From assembly GCA_038852315.1 (NCBI GenBank), contig JAWCKF010000005.1, positions 38,789 to 102,788 of the forward strand: a stretch of DNA of 64,000 bases, given 5' to 3'. Both the position numbers and the translations under genes were made by a program. The notes under the pieces were generated by a model. It was not told the DNA's origin and searched no databases. It saw only the letters and a list, made by a program, of their open reading frames with translations. Source of the DNA: COMBO-56-21 sp038852315 (GTDB lineage: Archaea; Thermoplasmatota; Thermoplasmata; UBA10834). Below are positions 35,468 to 44,163 of this stretch, piece after piece (position 1 is the stretch's first letter; every line of letters starts with the position of its first letter).

Positions 35468-36427
35468 TTACGGGAGGGATCCTGCCTTGGGATGGCCTCT
35501 TCCCGTCACGACGGCCACAAACACGTGGCTCTTGCTCTCAAGCAACGCTATCCCCTGGACCGACGCGGCGGATGCGGGCAGCACATCCAGCCCTTCCTCC
35601 GAGCGCATCATCTCGGCGGTCTTGACGAGGTCTTCATCGGGGATCTCCTTCGCTGAACCATTGGAGTCAAGCACTGCTGCCACGATCTCGTCAGGCTCGG
35701 TCAGGTAGTTGCCTGACAGCGGTTCGTTTGTCTCTGTGATCCTCAGGTCTGGCAGCATCACAGGCTCCTTAGCTCCCATCGCGAGCCCATGGACGGCAGA
35801 ATTGTTGTTCGAGCACGCGAGCATCCTCGGCTTCATGCTCATCGCTCGGAATCCTTGCCATATCCCTCCAATGAGTGTGCCGTTGCCGACCGGTACCGAG
35901 ACCCAGTCGGGCTGTCTGCCGAGGCCTTGAGCAATCTCCTTCGCGATGTAGGTGTAGGCGAATATTCCCAGCTCCTTGTTCTCTCCGCCAGGGTTCGCGT
36001 TGTACCAGCCATTCCTCTTGGCATCCTCCACGGAGTTTTTCAGTGCCATTTCGTAATCGCCATCGACGTTGACGACGCGTGCGCCCATCGCCTCGATCTC
36101 CGCTCTCCTTGGCGCGGCGAAGTCCCTGGGGATGTAGATGTAGCAGCCGAGGTCCAGTTTCGCGGAGACGTATGCGAGGGCGGCCCCGTAGTTCCCGCAG
36201 CTCACGGCCGTGACCGCTCTGTGACCTTTCTTGCGTGCGTCAAGCACATGGATGAGCGCTGCCCTGTCCTTGTGCGTACCCGATGGGTTGTCCCCCTCCA
36301 GCTTCAGATGCAGCCTCCTCACGCCCAGCCTCTTCTCGAGCTTGGGAGCGCGCTTGAGGCTGGTGTTCCCTATTCTCAGGCTCCTCATCTGCATCTCGAA
36401 CTCCCTGATGAGCTCCAAGGGAACCAA
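35468..36427 (-). CDS. Threonine synthase-like PLP enzyme
   Basis: Fold-type II PLP lyase related to threonine synthase. The cofactor lysine is in GDNPSGTHKDRAAL (true ThrC usually NPTGSFKDRG), the glycine loop is in SCGNYGAALAYVSAK, and the phosphate-binding loop is VPVGNGTLIGG. The product is 319 residues, about 80 shorter than many ThrC, and lacks the N-terminal zinc-ribbon region of archaeal ThrC. TTG start. It follows the methyltransferase gene by 65 bases on the same strand, so a specialised role connected with that gene is possible; a plain threonine synthase is the alternative. Confidence 0.78.
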   Translation of the reverse strand: MVPLELIREFEMQMRSLRIGNTSLKRAPKLEKRLGVRRLHLKLEGDNPSGTHKDRAALIHVLDARKKGHRAVTAVSCGNYGAALAYVSAKLDLGCYIYIPRDFAAPRRAEIEAMGARVVNVDGDYEMALKNSVEDAKRNGWYNANPGGENKELGIFAYTYIAKEIAQGLGRQPDWVSVPVGNGTLIGGIWQGFRAMSMKPRMLACSNNNSAVHGLAMGAKEPVMLPDLRITETNEPLSGNYLTEPDEIVAAVLDSNGSAKEIPDEDLVKTAEMMRSEEGLDVLPASAASVQGIALLESKSHVFVAVVTGRGHPKAGSLP

Positions 36428-36492
36428 TCCACACCACTCCTCCGAAGGCGACCGGAGTTCTTTCTGGCCGGCCCAGCAGGCACCCGCCGCCT

Positions 36493-37959
36493 CTAGTCCA
36501 AGCCGTGCGCGCTTATGTCCTTGTCGGCCCGCTTCACTATCGCTTCGAACTCGCGAGCGACTTCAGGTTCGAGCGGCTGCACGAAGTGCTCTTTCATGAT
36601 TGCCGCCACCTTCTCCCTGGCCCTGTCGACGACCGTCTTTCTTCCGTCGGCCTCCCACTTGTCGCCTGTCCGCCTGTCCGTTATGCCAGTGATGAAGTGC
36701 TCCTTACTCAGCCACTGCATCGTGTGTCGCTCGGCAAGATAGCTCCCGCCGGGGCCAACCTTCTTGATGAGGTCCACCGCCAGATGATCATCATCCACCG
36801 TCACACCGTAGGCGAGCCTCGCCATTATCCGTGCCATCTCGTCGTCGATCACCATCTGCTCGTAGGAGAGCATAGTCACGTCGTCCAGCAGGCCCAGGCC
36901 AGCTATCATGTCGCACCCGGCATAGAACTGAGGCATGCCGCTGGACATCTTCTCATAACAGGCCTGAGGGCCGGGCATCTTCGCAGAGGTCACTATCCCT
37001 CCGCAGAGTATCGGGAAGCCATACATGTGCGCCAACTCTCCCGCCCCGGCAGATATGAGCGCTCGCTCGGGGCCGCCCCCCGCCCAGGTCATGGTGCGCA
37101 TGTCGAAAGCTGCGCCGCCAGTGCCGTACATGAATGGGGAGCCAGGCGCGGCTAGCTGCGCCATCGTGAGCCCAGCTAGCACCTCAGCGTTGTTGACTAT
37201 CAGCGACCCGGCCAAAGTCACAGGTCCCGTCGCGCCTGCCTGAGGCATGCCGTAGAACGATATCGGGACGCCCGCCCTTGCGAGCTCCAGAGCGCCCTCT
37301 GTGGATCCACCGTCAAGTTGCAGGGGCGAGAACGGGCAGTGCATCGACGAGAACACCGGCCTCCTCCTGAGAGCTTTCTCATCGCCAGCGAGTGTCGCCC
37401 CCAGCTTGATGAGCCACTTCGCTTCCCGTCTATGACTTGTTGTCTCGACCTGCACGTGCTTCTCTATGCTGGACAACGCCACCTTGAGATCCACCACGTG
37501 GCGTATGTAGTCGGGAACGTCCTGGCAGCTCACGCAGGGCCAGAATATGTGGGCGGAGTCGAGGGCGTTCGCCACCTTGCCGACCATGGCCAAGTCCGCG
37601 CTTGTGGACATCCTCCGCTGCCCTGTCTCGAAGTCCATCACGCTGGTGCCGTTACCGTCGGTCGTGCAGTACACACGCCTCCCGTCAAGCACAACGTCGT
37701 ATCGGGGGTTCCTCGCACACAGTGTTATGTTCTTCTTCGCCTTGCGTATGGCTTCTTCGACAAGGTTGCCCGGTATCTTCGCGCAGGATGTTTTGTGGTC
37801 GACTGCGCAGCCGGCGTCCTCGAGCAACTTCAAGCATTCCCTGCTGAATACCTTTATTCCAGCGTTTTCGAGCACGTCCAAAGTTCCCCAGTGAAGGGAA
37901 TCGAGGTCCCGCTTGTCGAACATTCTGAAGGTTATCTTGCCCTTTGGAAACCCTATCAT
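36493..37959 (-). CDS. MttB-family corrinoid methyltransferase without pyrrolysine
   Basis: Belongs to the trimethylamine methyltransferase superfamily (COG5598), TIM-barrel enzymes that move methyl groups from quaternary or tertiary amines to a corrinoid protein. Family parts are the N-terminal ENAGIKVFSRECLKLLEDAG, GQAGATGPVTLAGSLIV-type centre and the C-terminal GGSYLAERHTMQWLSKEHF. It is 488 residues with no internal in-frame TAG, so it is of the non-pyrrolysine (glycine-betaine-type) branch. The terminal stop is TAG, but codons beyond it do not read as protein of this family. The ATG at 37959 has GGGGTGAG five bases upstream; a GTG at 37968 is the alternative. No corrinoid protein gene is in the window. 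Confidence 0.88.
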   Translation of the reverse strand: MIGFPKGKITFRMFDKRDLDSLHWGTLDVLENAGIKVFSRECLKLLEDAGCAVDHKTSCAKIPGNLVEEAIRKAKKNITLCARNPRYDVVLDGRRVYCTTDGNGTSVMDFETGQRRMSTSADLAMVGKVANALDSAHIFWPCVSCQDVPDYIRHVVDLKVALSSIEKHVQVETTSHRREAKWLIKLGATLAGDEKALRRRPVFSSMHCPFSPLQLDGGSTEGALELARAGVPISFYGMPQAGATGPVTLAGSLIVNNAEVLAGLTMAQLAAPGSPFMYGTGGAAFDMRTMTWAGGGPERALISAGAGELAHMYGFPILCGGIVTSAKMPGPQACYEKMSSGMPQFYAGCDMIAGLGLLDDVTMLSYEQMVIDDEMARIMARLAYGVTVDDDHLAVDLIKKVGPGGSYLAERHTMQWLSKEHFITGITDRRTGDKWEADGRKTVVDRAREKVAAIMKEHFVQPLEPEVAREFEAIVKRADKDISAHGLD

Positions 37960-38152
37960 CTCACTCACCCCTGTCCGGCAGAGGACGGACGAGCCTACCG
38001 TCCGCGCCGGTTGAACTTGTCCTGGGTATCGAAATCGAGTATTTATCAGGTTGTGAACTCAGCGTTGTCGGAGTAGTGCGGACCAGATGCGAGGGTACAA
38101 GCTGAGGGTCCCTACGCACCTTCGAAGGCGAACGCACCATCATCCCGAAAGC

Positions 38153-38160
38153 CTTTAATC
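38153..38160 (+). promoter_or_regulatory. TATA box of tRNA-Leu
   Basis: CTTTAATC lies about 38 bases before the mature tRNA 5' end, which fits a start a dozen bases upstream of the tRNA. Confidence 0.5.
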
Positions 38161-38193
38161 ACGAGACAGATATCGACCGCAGGCCAGCATGAT

Positions 38194-38281
38194 GCGGGGG
38201 TAGCCAAGCCCGGTCAACGGCGCCAGATTGAGGGTCTGGTCCCGCAGGGGTCCCTGAGTTCAAATCTCAGCCCCCGCACCA
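38194..38281 (+). tRNA. tRNA-Leu (anticodon GAG)
   Basis: A complete class II cloverleaf: acceptor arms GCGGGGG and CCCCCGC, anticodon stem CCAGA/TCTGG with loop TTGAGGG (anticodon GAG), a long variable arm and T arm CTGAG-TTCAAAT-CTCAG. The discriminator base is A and CCA is encoded. It reads CUC and CUU codons. No intron is present. Confidence 0.97.
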
Positions 38282-38381
38282 TCTCCAGGTCCGGACGACT
38301 TTCGACGCGCTGGTCGTCTCGCAAGCATGATATATCCAGCGCGCGAATCACAACATTGCAATCCCAACAGTTCGGTGACCG

Positions 38382-38879
38382 ATGCTCGCAATCACACATC
38401 TCGTCGTGACGCTGCTTCTGATACACATTCTCGTCCTCGACAGGAACGACGCATTCGTCGCCCTCGTCTTCGGCGTCCTGATAGACCTCGACCATCTGAT
38501 GGGCCTGAAGGATTATGCGGATGCACACGGCGTGAGGGCGCTCATGGACTGGGATACCTTGGTCAACCCGGGGGGACACTGGAAATCGATTCTTCACAAC
38601 CCCGTCGCCATAGCACTCGTCGGACCGCTCTCGGCCGTCTCGAGGCTCGGGATCCCTCTGCTCTTCTGGGGCGTACACGTGATCATGGACATGGTTCAAG
38701 AATCATGTCTGGCTCAGTTTTCCACAGCTGAGGAGATGCTCCTTCTCTTTTCCTCCGCGGCGCTCATAGCTGTCAGGTACACGGCCTATTCGACGAGGCA
38801 CTGGGGCTCTACTTTCACTGACTATCTCAAGGCCGAGTGGCGCGCCCTCAGGTACATGGCCAGACCCCGGTATGCGTGA
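38382..38879 (+). CDS. Polytopic membrane protein, YdjM/DUF457-like
   Basis: A 165-residue protein with about four hydrophobic helices. The pattern ITHLVVTLLLIH, then GVLIDLDHLMGL, a His in SILHNPVAIALV and GVHVIMDMVQ places His and Asp residues at helix ends as in the YdjM/DUF457 family of predicted membrane metal-dependent hydrolases. The catalytic assignment is by pattern only. A TATA box GATATATC (38329-38336) lies about 50 bases upstream. It follows tRNA-Leu and converges on the dehydrogenase gene with four bases between. Confidence 0.65.
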   Translation: MLAITHLVVTLLLIHILVLDRNDAFVALVFGVLIDLDHLMGLKDYADAHGVRALMDWDTLVNPGGHWKSILHNPVAIALVGPLSAVSRLGIPLLFWGVHVIMDMVQESCLAQFSTAEEMLLLFSSAALIAVRYTAYSTRHWGSTFTDYLKAEWRALRYMARPRYA

Positions 38880-38882
38880 GCG

Positions 38883-39887
38883 TCAAGGTTTAGAACCCGA
38901 TAGGTTCCTGATGACGTGGTCTGTGAATGATTTGGACCCATGCCGGCCACCGATGTCCACGGTCAGGTGGCCCGACGAGTAGAAGGCCTCGACAGCGCGC
39001 TTCACAGCAACGGCCTCTTCGCGCATGCCGATGTGGCTGAGCATCATCGCAGCTGCGAGGATCGCCGCTGTAGGGTTTGCTATGCCCCTTCCTGCGATGT
39101 CCGGTGCCGATCCATGTGCGGGCTCGAAGACCGAATGCCGCGGACCGATGTTCCCCGAAGGGACGAAACCCAGACCGCCAGCCACGCCGGCGGCGACGTC
39201 TGAGAGTATGTCTCCGTAGAGGTTCAGTGTCACCATCACATCGAAGGCCGATGGTTCAGTCACGATGCGCAGGGCGGCCGAGTCAACAAGCTGGTCGGAT
39301 GCTTGGATGTCCTTCCCTTTGTTTGCCAAGACCTCCCTGAACACGGAGAGGAACAATCCATCCGATGCCTTGAGCACGTTCGCCTTGTGCACACATGTGA
39401 TTCTCCTCCGTCCGGCTGCATGGGCGTAGGAGACCGCAAACTCCACTATCCGTTCGCACGCGCGCCGGGACACACGTCTGCGCGTTATCACGCCCGCATC
39501 ATCGAAGACCTCATCCTGGGTGTACATGCCTTCTGAGTTCTCGCGCACTATTACCACATCTATAGGCGCTCTTCCCTGGATAGTGACGAGGTTCTTGACT
39601 GGCCGCACGTTGGCGTACAAATCCAGTTCCTTCCTGAACCTGAGCACAGGCGAGTCGTAGGAGAGAGAATCCACCGATGTCACAGCCCCGAACAGGCAGC
39701 TGTCGCACTCGCGAATCAAGTCCAATGTGTCCTCCGGGAGGAAGCTGCCTGTCCTCTTGAACGCCTCAAGGCCGATGTCGCCTCGCACCAGTTCCAGGGA
39801 CCCGGCCACTTCCCTTAGCACCCGCTCTGCGCAGCCTATGACTTCAGGACCGATGCCGTCCCCCGGGAGAACACAGACCTTCTTCAT
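38883..39887 (-). CDS. Isopropylmalate/isocitrate-type decarboxylating dehydrogenase
   Basis: NAD(P)-dependent beta-decarboxylating dehydrogenase. It starts at the ATG at 39887 (MKKVCVLPGDGIGPEVIGCA); the 20 extra upstream codons are within the end of the preceding gene and are not family-like. Substrate-binding and metal motifs are RENSEGMYTQDE, DVMVTLNLYGDILSDVAAG and FEPAHGSAPDIAGRGIANP. At 334 residues it matches archaeal LeuB, homoisocitrate and isohomocitrate dehydrogenases. The NSEGMYT specificity loop is not that of typical isocitrate dehydrogenase. No leuA, leuC or leuD is nearby, so the substrate is open. Confidence 0.88.
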   Translation of the reverse strand: MKKVCVLPGDGIGPEVIGCAERVLREVAGSLELVRGDIGLEAFKRTGSFLPEDTLDLIRECDSCLFGAVTSVDSLSYDSPVLRFRKELDLYANVRPVKNLVTIQGRAPIDVVIVRENSEGMYTQDEVFDDAGVITRRRVSRRACERIVEFAVSYAHAAGRRRITCVHKANVLKASDGLFLSVFREVLANKGKDIQASDQLVDSAALRIVTEPSAFDVMVTLNLYGDILSDVAAGVAGGLGFVPSGNIGPRHSVFEPAHGSAPDIAGRGIANPTAAILAAAMMLSHIGMREEAVAVKRAVEAFYSSGHLTVDIGGRHGSKSFTDHVIRNLSGSKP

Positions 39888-39894
39888 GGCAGCG

Positions 39895-40974
39895 TTACTC
39901 TTGGACCATTTTTGCGAAGTCGACGAAGTGCTTCTCCATGCGGGCAATCCTCTTCCGGCTCTCCTGCAGGTCCTTCTCCATCTTAGCAGTCATCTTGCGC
40001 ATCTCCGAGACGAGCTGCTCGGCCTCTTTCTCAAGCGCAGTGATCTTCTCGTCGTGCATAACGGACTTCTGCATGTGCTCGTCTATCCTCCGCTCCAGGT
40101 CGGCCTGTCGCTCTTTCTCGGCGCTCTTAGAGAAGTAAGTCTCCACCTTGGAGTTCAGCATGGTCAGGATGTTAGACACCTTCTCGAGCTGCTTCTCGAG
40201 CCTGTCGACCCTGCCGGCGACGTCACCGATGCTGTCCTCGATGTTCGGCGCGGCGGCCGACTTCTCCAGCTCCAGAACGCGCGTCTCAATCGACTCCAAC
40301 CTGCTCGCCAGGCCCGCGAGGTCCTTGATGCCCTGGGACACCTCTTCCAGTAGCTCCTTTTCAGGGAACTCTATTGTGACGCTCTCAGCGGAGGGGTTGT
40401 ACGACTTGAGAGATTGGAGCGACGCGATTGCGTCTATGGTGGGGAATCCGGATCTCACACGGCTCTCCATACTCCGCAAAGTCGCTATCATCTCCCCACC
40501 GGACTTGCTCAGCCAAGGGTTCGCCTTCACCATCTTCGTTATGTTCTCAATCAGCGACTCGAGTTCCGCGCTCGTGCGCGCGAGAGCTGATTTCTCGAGC
40601 AGCCGGATGTCCCTCAAGGCGTCTCGCTTGCCTCTCTTGTTCCAGTCACCCAGCGAACGGCCCTCGAAGGGGAAGAACCCCGCGAAGTGGTCCACGCCCT
40701 TTACGACGATGTCCTGAACGGCGTCCCAGTCCTTCGTGCCCGACTCGATCTTCAGCTCCTTCGCAGAGTTGAATATCATCGCGATACAGCCGTTGGGCAG
40801 GAGGTAGCACTGTATCGCGTACGGCGCCTCCTGTGCAAACCTGGGGTAGGTTTCTGGCTTCTTCTCCTCTATGACCTCCATGTAGGCCTTGTAGTATTCC
40901 CTCGCGAACGCAGCCAGGTCTTGCGGGGACGGTATCTCAGGCCCTACATCCTTCGGCGTCAAGTCCTCGCTCAA
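39895..40974 (-). CDS. Coiled-coil protein, unknown function
   Basis: A 359-residue cytosolic protein I cannot assign. The first 130 residues look globular (aromatic-rich, with EAPYAIQCYLLPNGCIAMIF and DHFAGFFPFEGRSLGDW). From about residue 215 the sequence is heptad-rich coiled coil rich in Glu, Lys and Leu to the C-terminus. It starts with TTG at 40974. It lies 7 bases upstream of the dehydrogenase and 36 bases downstream of deoxyhypusine synthase on the same strand, so all three may share a transcript. Confidence 0.7.
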   Translation of the reverse strand: MSEDLTPKDVGPEIPSPQDLAAFAREYYKAYMEVIEEKKPETYPRFAQEAPYAIQCYLLPNGCIAMIFNSAKELKIESGTKDWDAVQDIVVKGVDHFAGFFPFEGRSLGDWNKRGKRDALRDIRLLEKSALARTSAELESLIENITKMVKANPWLSKSGGEMIATLRSMESRVRSGFPTIDAIASLQSLKSYNPSAESVTIEFPEKELLEEVSQGIKDLAGLASRLESIETRVLELEKSAAAPNIEDSIGDVAGRVDRLEKQLEKVSNILTMLNSKVETYFSKSAEKERQADLERRIDEHMQKSVMHDEKITALEKEAEQLVSEMRKMTAKMEKDLQESRKRIARMEKHFVDFAKMVQE

Positions 40975-41010
40975 CTCCCTGTCGAGGAGCCCCTATTTCC
41001 CTGAGCCGTA

Positions 41011-41964
41011 TTAATGCCTTCCCGGCCGTCCCTCCCCGAGCACGGAGCTGGCTATCATGGGGAGCGTTATTGTTGCATCGCCTTCTACGGTTATGAAAGG
41101 CGCATCCTCCTTGACCTTCCCCCAGCTCACAGCCTCCCTTATCCTGGCGCCAGAGAGCGAGCCGTCCCACTCCTCCGCGGTCGTGAGGTAGACCGCGTAG
41201 TCCAGGCCGCCCCTGAACTGGTTCCACCAGATGAGATGGTGTTTCGATATGCCTCCTCCTATCATGATGGCGCCAGCTTTGCGCGCAGAGAATACTATGT
41301 CCGACAGCTCCTGCTCGTCCCTCATCACGTCGACGTTGAAGTCCGGGTGCTGCTGCTTGAAGAGCCAGAGCTGGGACCCGAATGCACCGTCCGTGATGCC
41401 AGGTACATACACGGGTACGTTGTTCCTTGCAGCCCAGTAAAGTATTGACTTCTTGTCGTTAAGTCGCTTGCCGAACTCGAAGGCGAGCTGTCTGCTCGAG
41501 AGTGTCTTTTTTCCCTCAGCGTACATCTCAGAGAGGATCGGCTGCATCTTCTGCTCAAGCACTATGCCGTAGCTCTCGTTCGGTATCAGTATGTTCCCGA
41601 GCCTGTTTATACCTCGCCTGTGAAGGTCGACGTCATCCATCAGGAATTCCCCGTGGTAGTACTTCCTCCACACCCGCGCCAGATCGTGATCGAGGGTCCC
41701 GCAGGTCGTGATTATCACATCCACCAGCCTTTCCTCGACGAGCTTCCTGATGACGCCCCGCGTTCCAGTCGAGACTATGCAGGCGGGAAACGAGAAGAAC
41801 ACAGTACACTGTTTTTCTCTCAACATCTTCCTCACGATGTCGCAGGCGACTCCGAGCTTCTTGGCCGTGAAGCCGCCAGAGGCGAGCATCTGGTCTGTGA
41901 GATCCTTGACCTTCATGTCATCGGATATCTCTATATCCGCTATAGGCTTCAGCTTCATCTGCAT
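41011..41964 (-). CDS. dys: Deoxyhypusine synthase
   Basis: Makes the deoxyhypusine precursor on aIF5A from a polyamine and NAD. The start motif ISDDMKVKDLTDQMLASGG, the NAD-site region VDVIITTCGTLDHDLARVW and the catalytic-lysine motif REAVSWGKVK (Lys283) are as in standard archaeal enzymes. The ATG at 41964 has GGAGGG five bases upstream; a frame opening at 42051 lies partly upstream of the TATA-like element near 42018 and is rejected. 317 residues. This is the more canonical of the two paralogs in the window and is the better candidate for the true hypusine enzyme. Confidence 0.92.
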   Translation of the reverse strand: MQMKLKPIADIEISDDMKVKDLTDQMLASGGFTAKKLGVACDIVRKMLREKQCTVFFSFPACIVSTGTRGVIRKLVEERLVDVIITTCGTLDHDLARVWRKYYHGEFLMDDVDLHRRGINRLGNILIPNESYGIVLEQKMQPILSEMYAEGKKTLSSRQLAFEFGKRLNDKKSILYWAARNNVPVYVPGITDGAFGSQLWLFKQQHPDFNVDVMRDEQELSDIVFSARKAGAIMIGGGISKHHLIWWNQFRGGLDYAVYLTTAEEWDGSLSGARIREAVSWGKVKEDAPFITVEGDATITLPMIASSVLGEGRPGRH

Positions 41965-42237
41965 CGCAGCCCTCCTGGCGCCTGTGGTTGCATCCCACAT
42001 GAGCTGAGGATGGGAATTTAACATTATCGACACGGGCAGCGCAAATCGCAACAGCCTGCAGCATCTTGGCCGCAGTCAGTGGCTTCGGAATCAAAATCGA
42101 TATATCGCGCCGAAAACATCCGAATCCGGGGGACGGGACGTGGGGGTATCAGGTGACGGGCGGCAACCGATGTTGGCTTCGGGTGCACGCGTACTGCTGA
42201 CCTTGATCAGCGATGTCTCGCGCGAAGAGGCGATACC

Positions 42238-43503
42238 GTGAAGGTTAGAACCAGCCGTCATGCAGGTGTTAGGAAGGAACTCTTGAGATGGCGGATGGAT
42301 GAGAAGGACATACCATTTCCGCGGAGGGAGTTCAGGGAGAGGCTGGCCAGGCTCAAATCGGCAATGGGCAGTTGGGGATTGGATATGGTCTTCCTCTCGT
42401 CTCCCGAGAGCATGTACTACTTCAGTGGGTACAAGAACGAGTGGTATCAGGCCCAAAGCTGTGCGGAGTGGCCGCCCGCATCCGGAATCGCTGTTCACAG
42501 AGACCGCTCCGGTTTCATTCTTTTCGACACAGAGGAGGAGTACCTCCTCGCCCGTCACACTTCTGTCGCTGACGACATAAGGGTCTTCCCCGCGGACGAA
42601 CGGCCGGACGGCGAGATGCCCGGATGGATAGTTGAGGAGCTGAAGGGTGAGAATTGGCTTCCAGCCAGGGTGGGGCTCGAGATGCGCAGCTACCGCCCTA
42701 ACCGGATAGTGAGCGAGCTCTTTCAGAAGGAGCTTCAGCGAGAAGGGTGCCAGGTTGCGGATTGCACATCCCTTGTGAGGGGTCTTCGGAGGATCAAGTC
42801 ATCGCTGGAACTCAGATGTGTTGAGAGGGCTGCAGAGATAGCAATCATTGGCATGAGGGCCTGCCAGGAATCGATACGTCCCGGAGCTACGGAACTGGAA
42901 GTCTGGGGAAATGTGATGCGCGCAATGGCGCATGCGGGAGGGGAGAACCAAGCGATAACAATGCCAGTTTCCTCGGGTCCGAGAGCGCCCCTCATCCACG
43001 CACTCGCCACCAGGCGGAAGATCGAAAAGGGCGATCTCGTGGTGACTGATGTCTGTGGCGTGTACAATCGGTACCACGTCAACTGTGTAAGGACCTTCTC
43101 GGTAGGCAAGCCCCGGCCAGCAATCGAAAGGGGCGTACGTCTCGCTGGAAAGGCTTTCGACATCCTGGAGCGGCTCATTGAACCCAACCTGCCTGTCGAG
43201 CGACTGCTCAGCGCGATGAAGGACTACTATTCGAGAGCGGGCATTGAGAAGAGGAAGTGGTGGTGGGGAGGATACGAGCTGGGAATAGCGTTTCCGCCTG
43301 ACTGGGTGGGCGAGTTCGTCTATGATCCGACCATCGACCCTGCGGGAGCGAGATTCGAGCCCGGAATGGTGGTGAACTACGAGAGCAACTTCTACCTTCC
43401 AGAGAATGCTGGCCTGGCGGCTCTTGTCGACACTCTCGTGTTCAGAAGAAGTTCGGCCAGAATTATGTGCAAGGAGATACCATTTGAGCTCATAACCGTG
43501 TGA
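42238..43503 (+). CDS. M24-fold (Xaa-Pro peptidase/creatinase-like) protein, incomplete metal site
   Basis: The two-domain creatinase/prolidase fold is clear: an N-terminal domain (SSPESMYYFSGYKNEWYQ) and a C-terminal pita-bread domain (IKSSLELRCVERAAEIA, IRPGATELEVWGNVMRAM). Of the five metal ligands of true peptidases, the first Asp (VVTDVCG) and one Glu (VVNYESNFY) remain. The second Asp is Asn in YHVNCVRTF, the His is Tyr in GGYELGIAFPP and the last Glu is not visible in AALVDTLVF. This is the situation in creatinase-like, metal-independent members. Start GTG at 42238 or ATG at 42295. It stands alone between unrelated genes. Confidence 0.8.
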   Translation: MKVRTSRHAGVRKELLRWRMDEKDIPFPRREFRERLARLKSAMGSWGLDMVFLSSPESMYYFSGYKNEWYQAQSCAEWPPASGIAVHRDRSGFILFDTEEEYLLARHTSVADDIRVFPADERPDGEMPGWIVEELKGENWLPARVGLEMRSYRPNRIVSELFQKELQREGCQVADCTSLVRGLRRIKSSLELRCVERAAEIAIIGMRACQESIRPGATELEVWGNVMRAMAHAGGENQAITMPVSSGPRAPLIHALATRRKIEKGDLVVTDVCGVYNRYHVNCVRTFSVGKPRPAIERGVRLAGKAFDILERLIEPNLPVERLLSAMKDYYSRAGIEKRKWWWGGYELGIAFPPDWVGEFVYDPTIDPAGARFEPGMVVNYESNFYLPENAGLAALVDTLVFRRSSARIMCKEIPFELITV

Positions 43504-43633
43504 AGCTCTGCGGAAGCCGATTTTCCGACGCGGGCGCATGCATGCCACGCTAGCGTCCCAAGTCGGCCCCGTGTTTCGGCTCACGGGGGTTGAGAATGGT
43601 GAGCCGCAGCGCGATAGTGCTGCGCAGCACAAA

Positions 43634-43641
43634 CATATATA
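43634..43641 (+). promoter_or_regulatory. TATA box of the CBS protein gene
   Basis: CATATATA is centred 32 bases before the ATG at 43670 and gives a leaderless transcript. It also argues that the in-frame ATG at 43538 is not used. Confidence 0.65.
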
Positions 43642-43669
43642 CCACCCCAGCGGATTTTGTCACGATACA

Positions 43670-44155
43670 ATGATCAAAGTGAGCGAGGTGATGACCCGAC
43701 AGGTCACCACCGTTTCGCCAGACACGCCCGTGAAAGAGGCCGCTGCAATATTGGCTGAGAAGAACGTGTCAGGCATGCCCGTTGTCGAGCAGGGGAGGGT
43801 GGTCGGGGTCTTCAGCGAGGAGGATGTGCTGAGGCACATAAAGACCATCAAGAAGGACCTGAGGCTCATCTATCCGTCCATATCTTCGCTGGGAATCGCT
43901 TTCCAGGAGGAGGTCACACAGCGAGAGCTGCTCGAGGCCTATGAGGAAGTCGGCAACAAGCCTGTCAGGGAGGTCATGTCAAGAGACGTCGTCACGGTGG
44001 CGCCCGACATTCCCCTGAACGAGGCTATCCTGAAGATGGTCCAAAGGGGAATAAACAGGCTGCCGGTCGTCGAAGGGGGCAACCTGGTGGGAATAGTCAC
44101 GAGGGGCGACGTGATCCGGGGACTGGCAAGAGAGGAGTCGAACAGGAAGAAGTGA
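43670..44155 (+). CDS. CBS-domain pair protein
   Basis: A 161-residue stand-alone Bateman module: MIKVSEVMTRQVTTVSPDT to VVGVFSEEDVLRHI, a 40-residue linker, and VREVMSRDVVTVAPDIPL to LVGIVTRGDVIRGLA. It probably binds an adenine nucleotide and regulates another protein. The ATG at 43670 is set by the TATA box 32 bases upstream. It is not closely similar to the CBS protein at 17025 outside the motifs. It is convergent with the coiled-coil/zinc-ribbon gene, 8 bases away. The partner is unknown. Confidence 0.9.
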   Translation: MIKVSEVMTRQVTTVSPDTPVKEAAAILAEKNVSGMPVVEQGRVVGVFSEEDVLRHIKTIKKDLRLIYPSISSLGIAFQEEVTQRELLEAYEEVGNKPVREVMSRDVVTVAPDIPLNEAILKMVQRGINRLPVVEGGNLVGIVTRGDVIRGLAREESNRKK

Positions 44156-44163
44156 CTGCACGC

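Noticed and set aside
36429..36495. TAG at the end of the MttB-family gene read as pyrrolysine
   Set aside because: The protein is already full length, and codons after the TAG give a basic, unrelated sequence; pyrrolysine in this family occurs internally.
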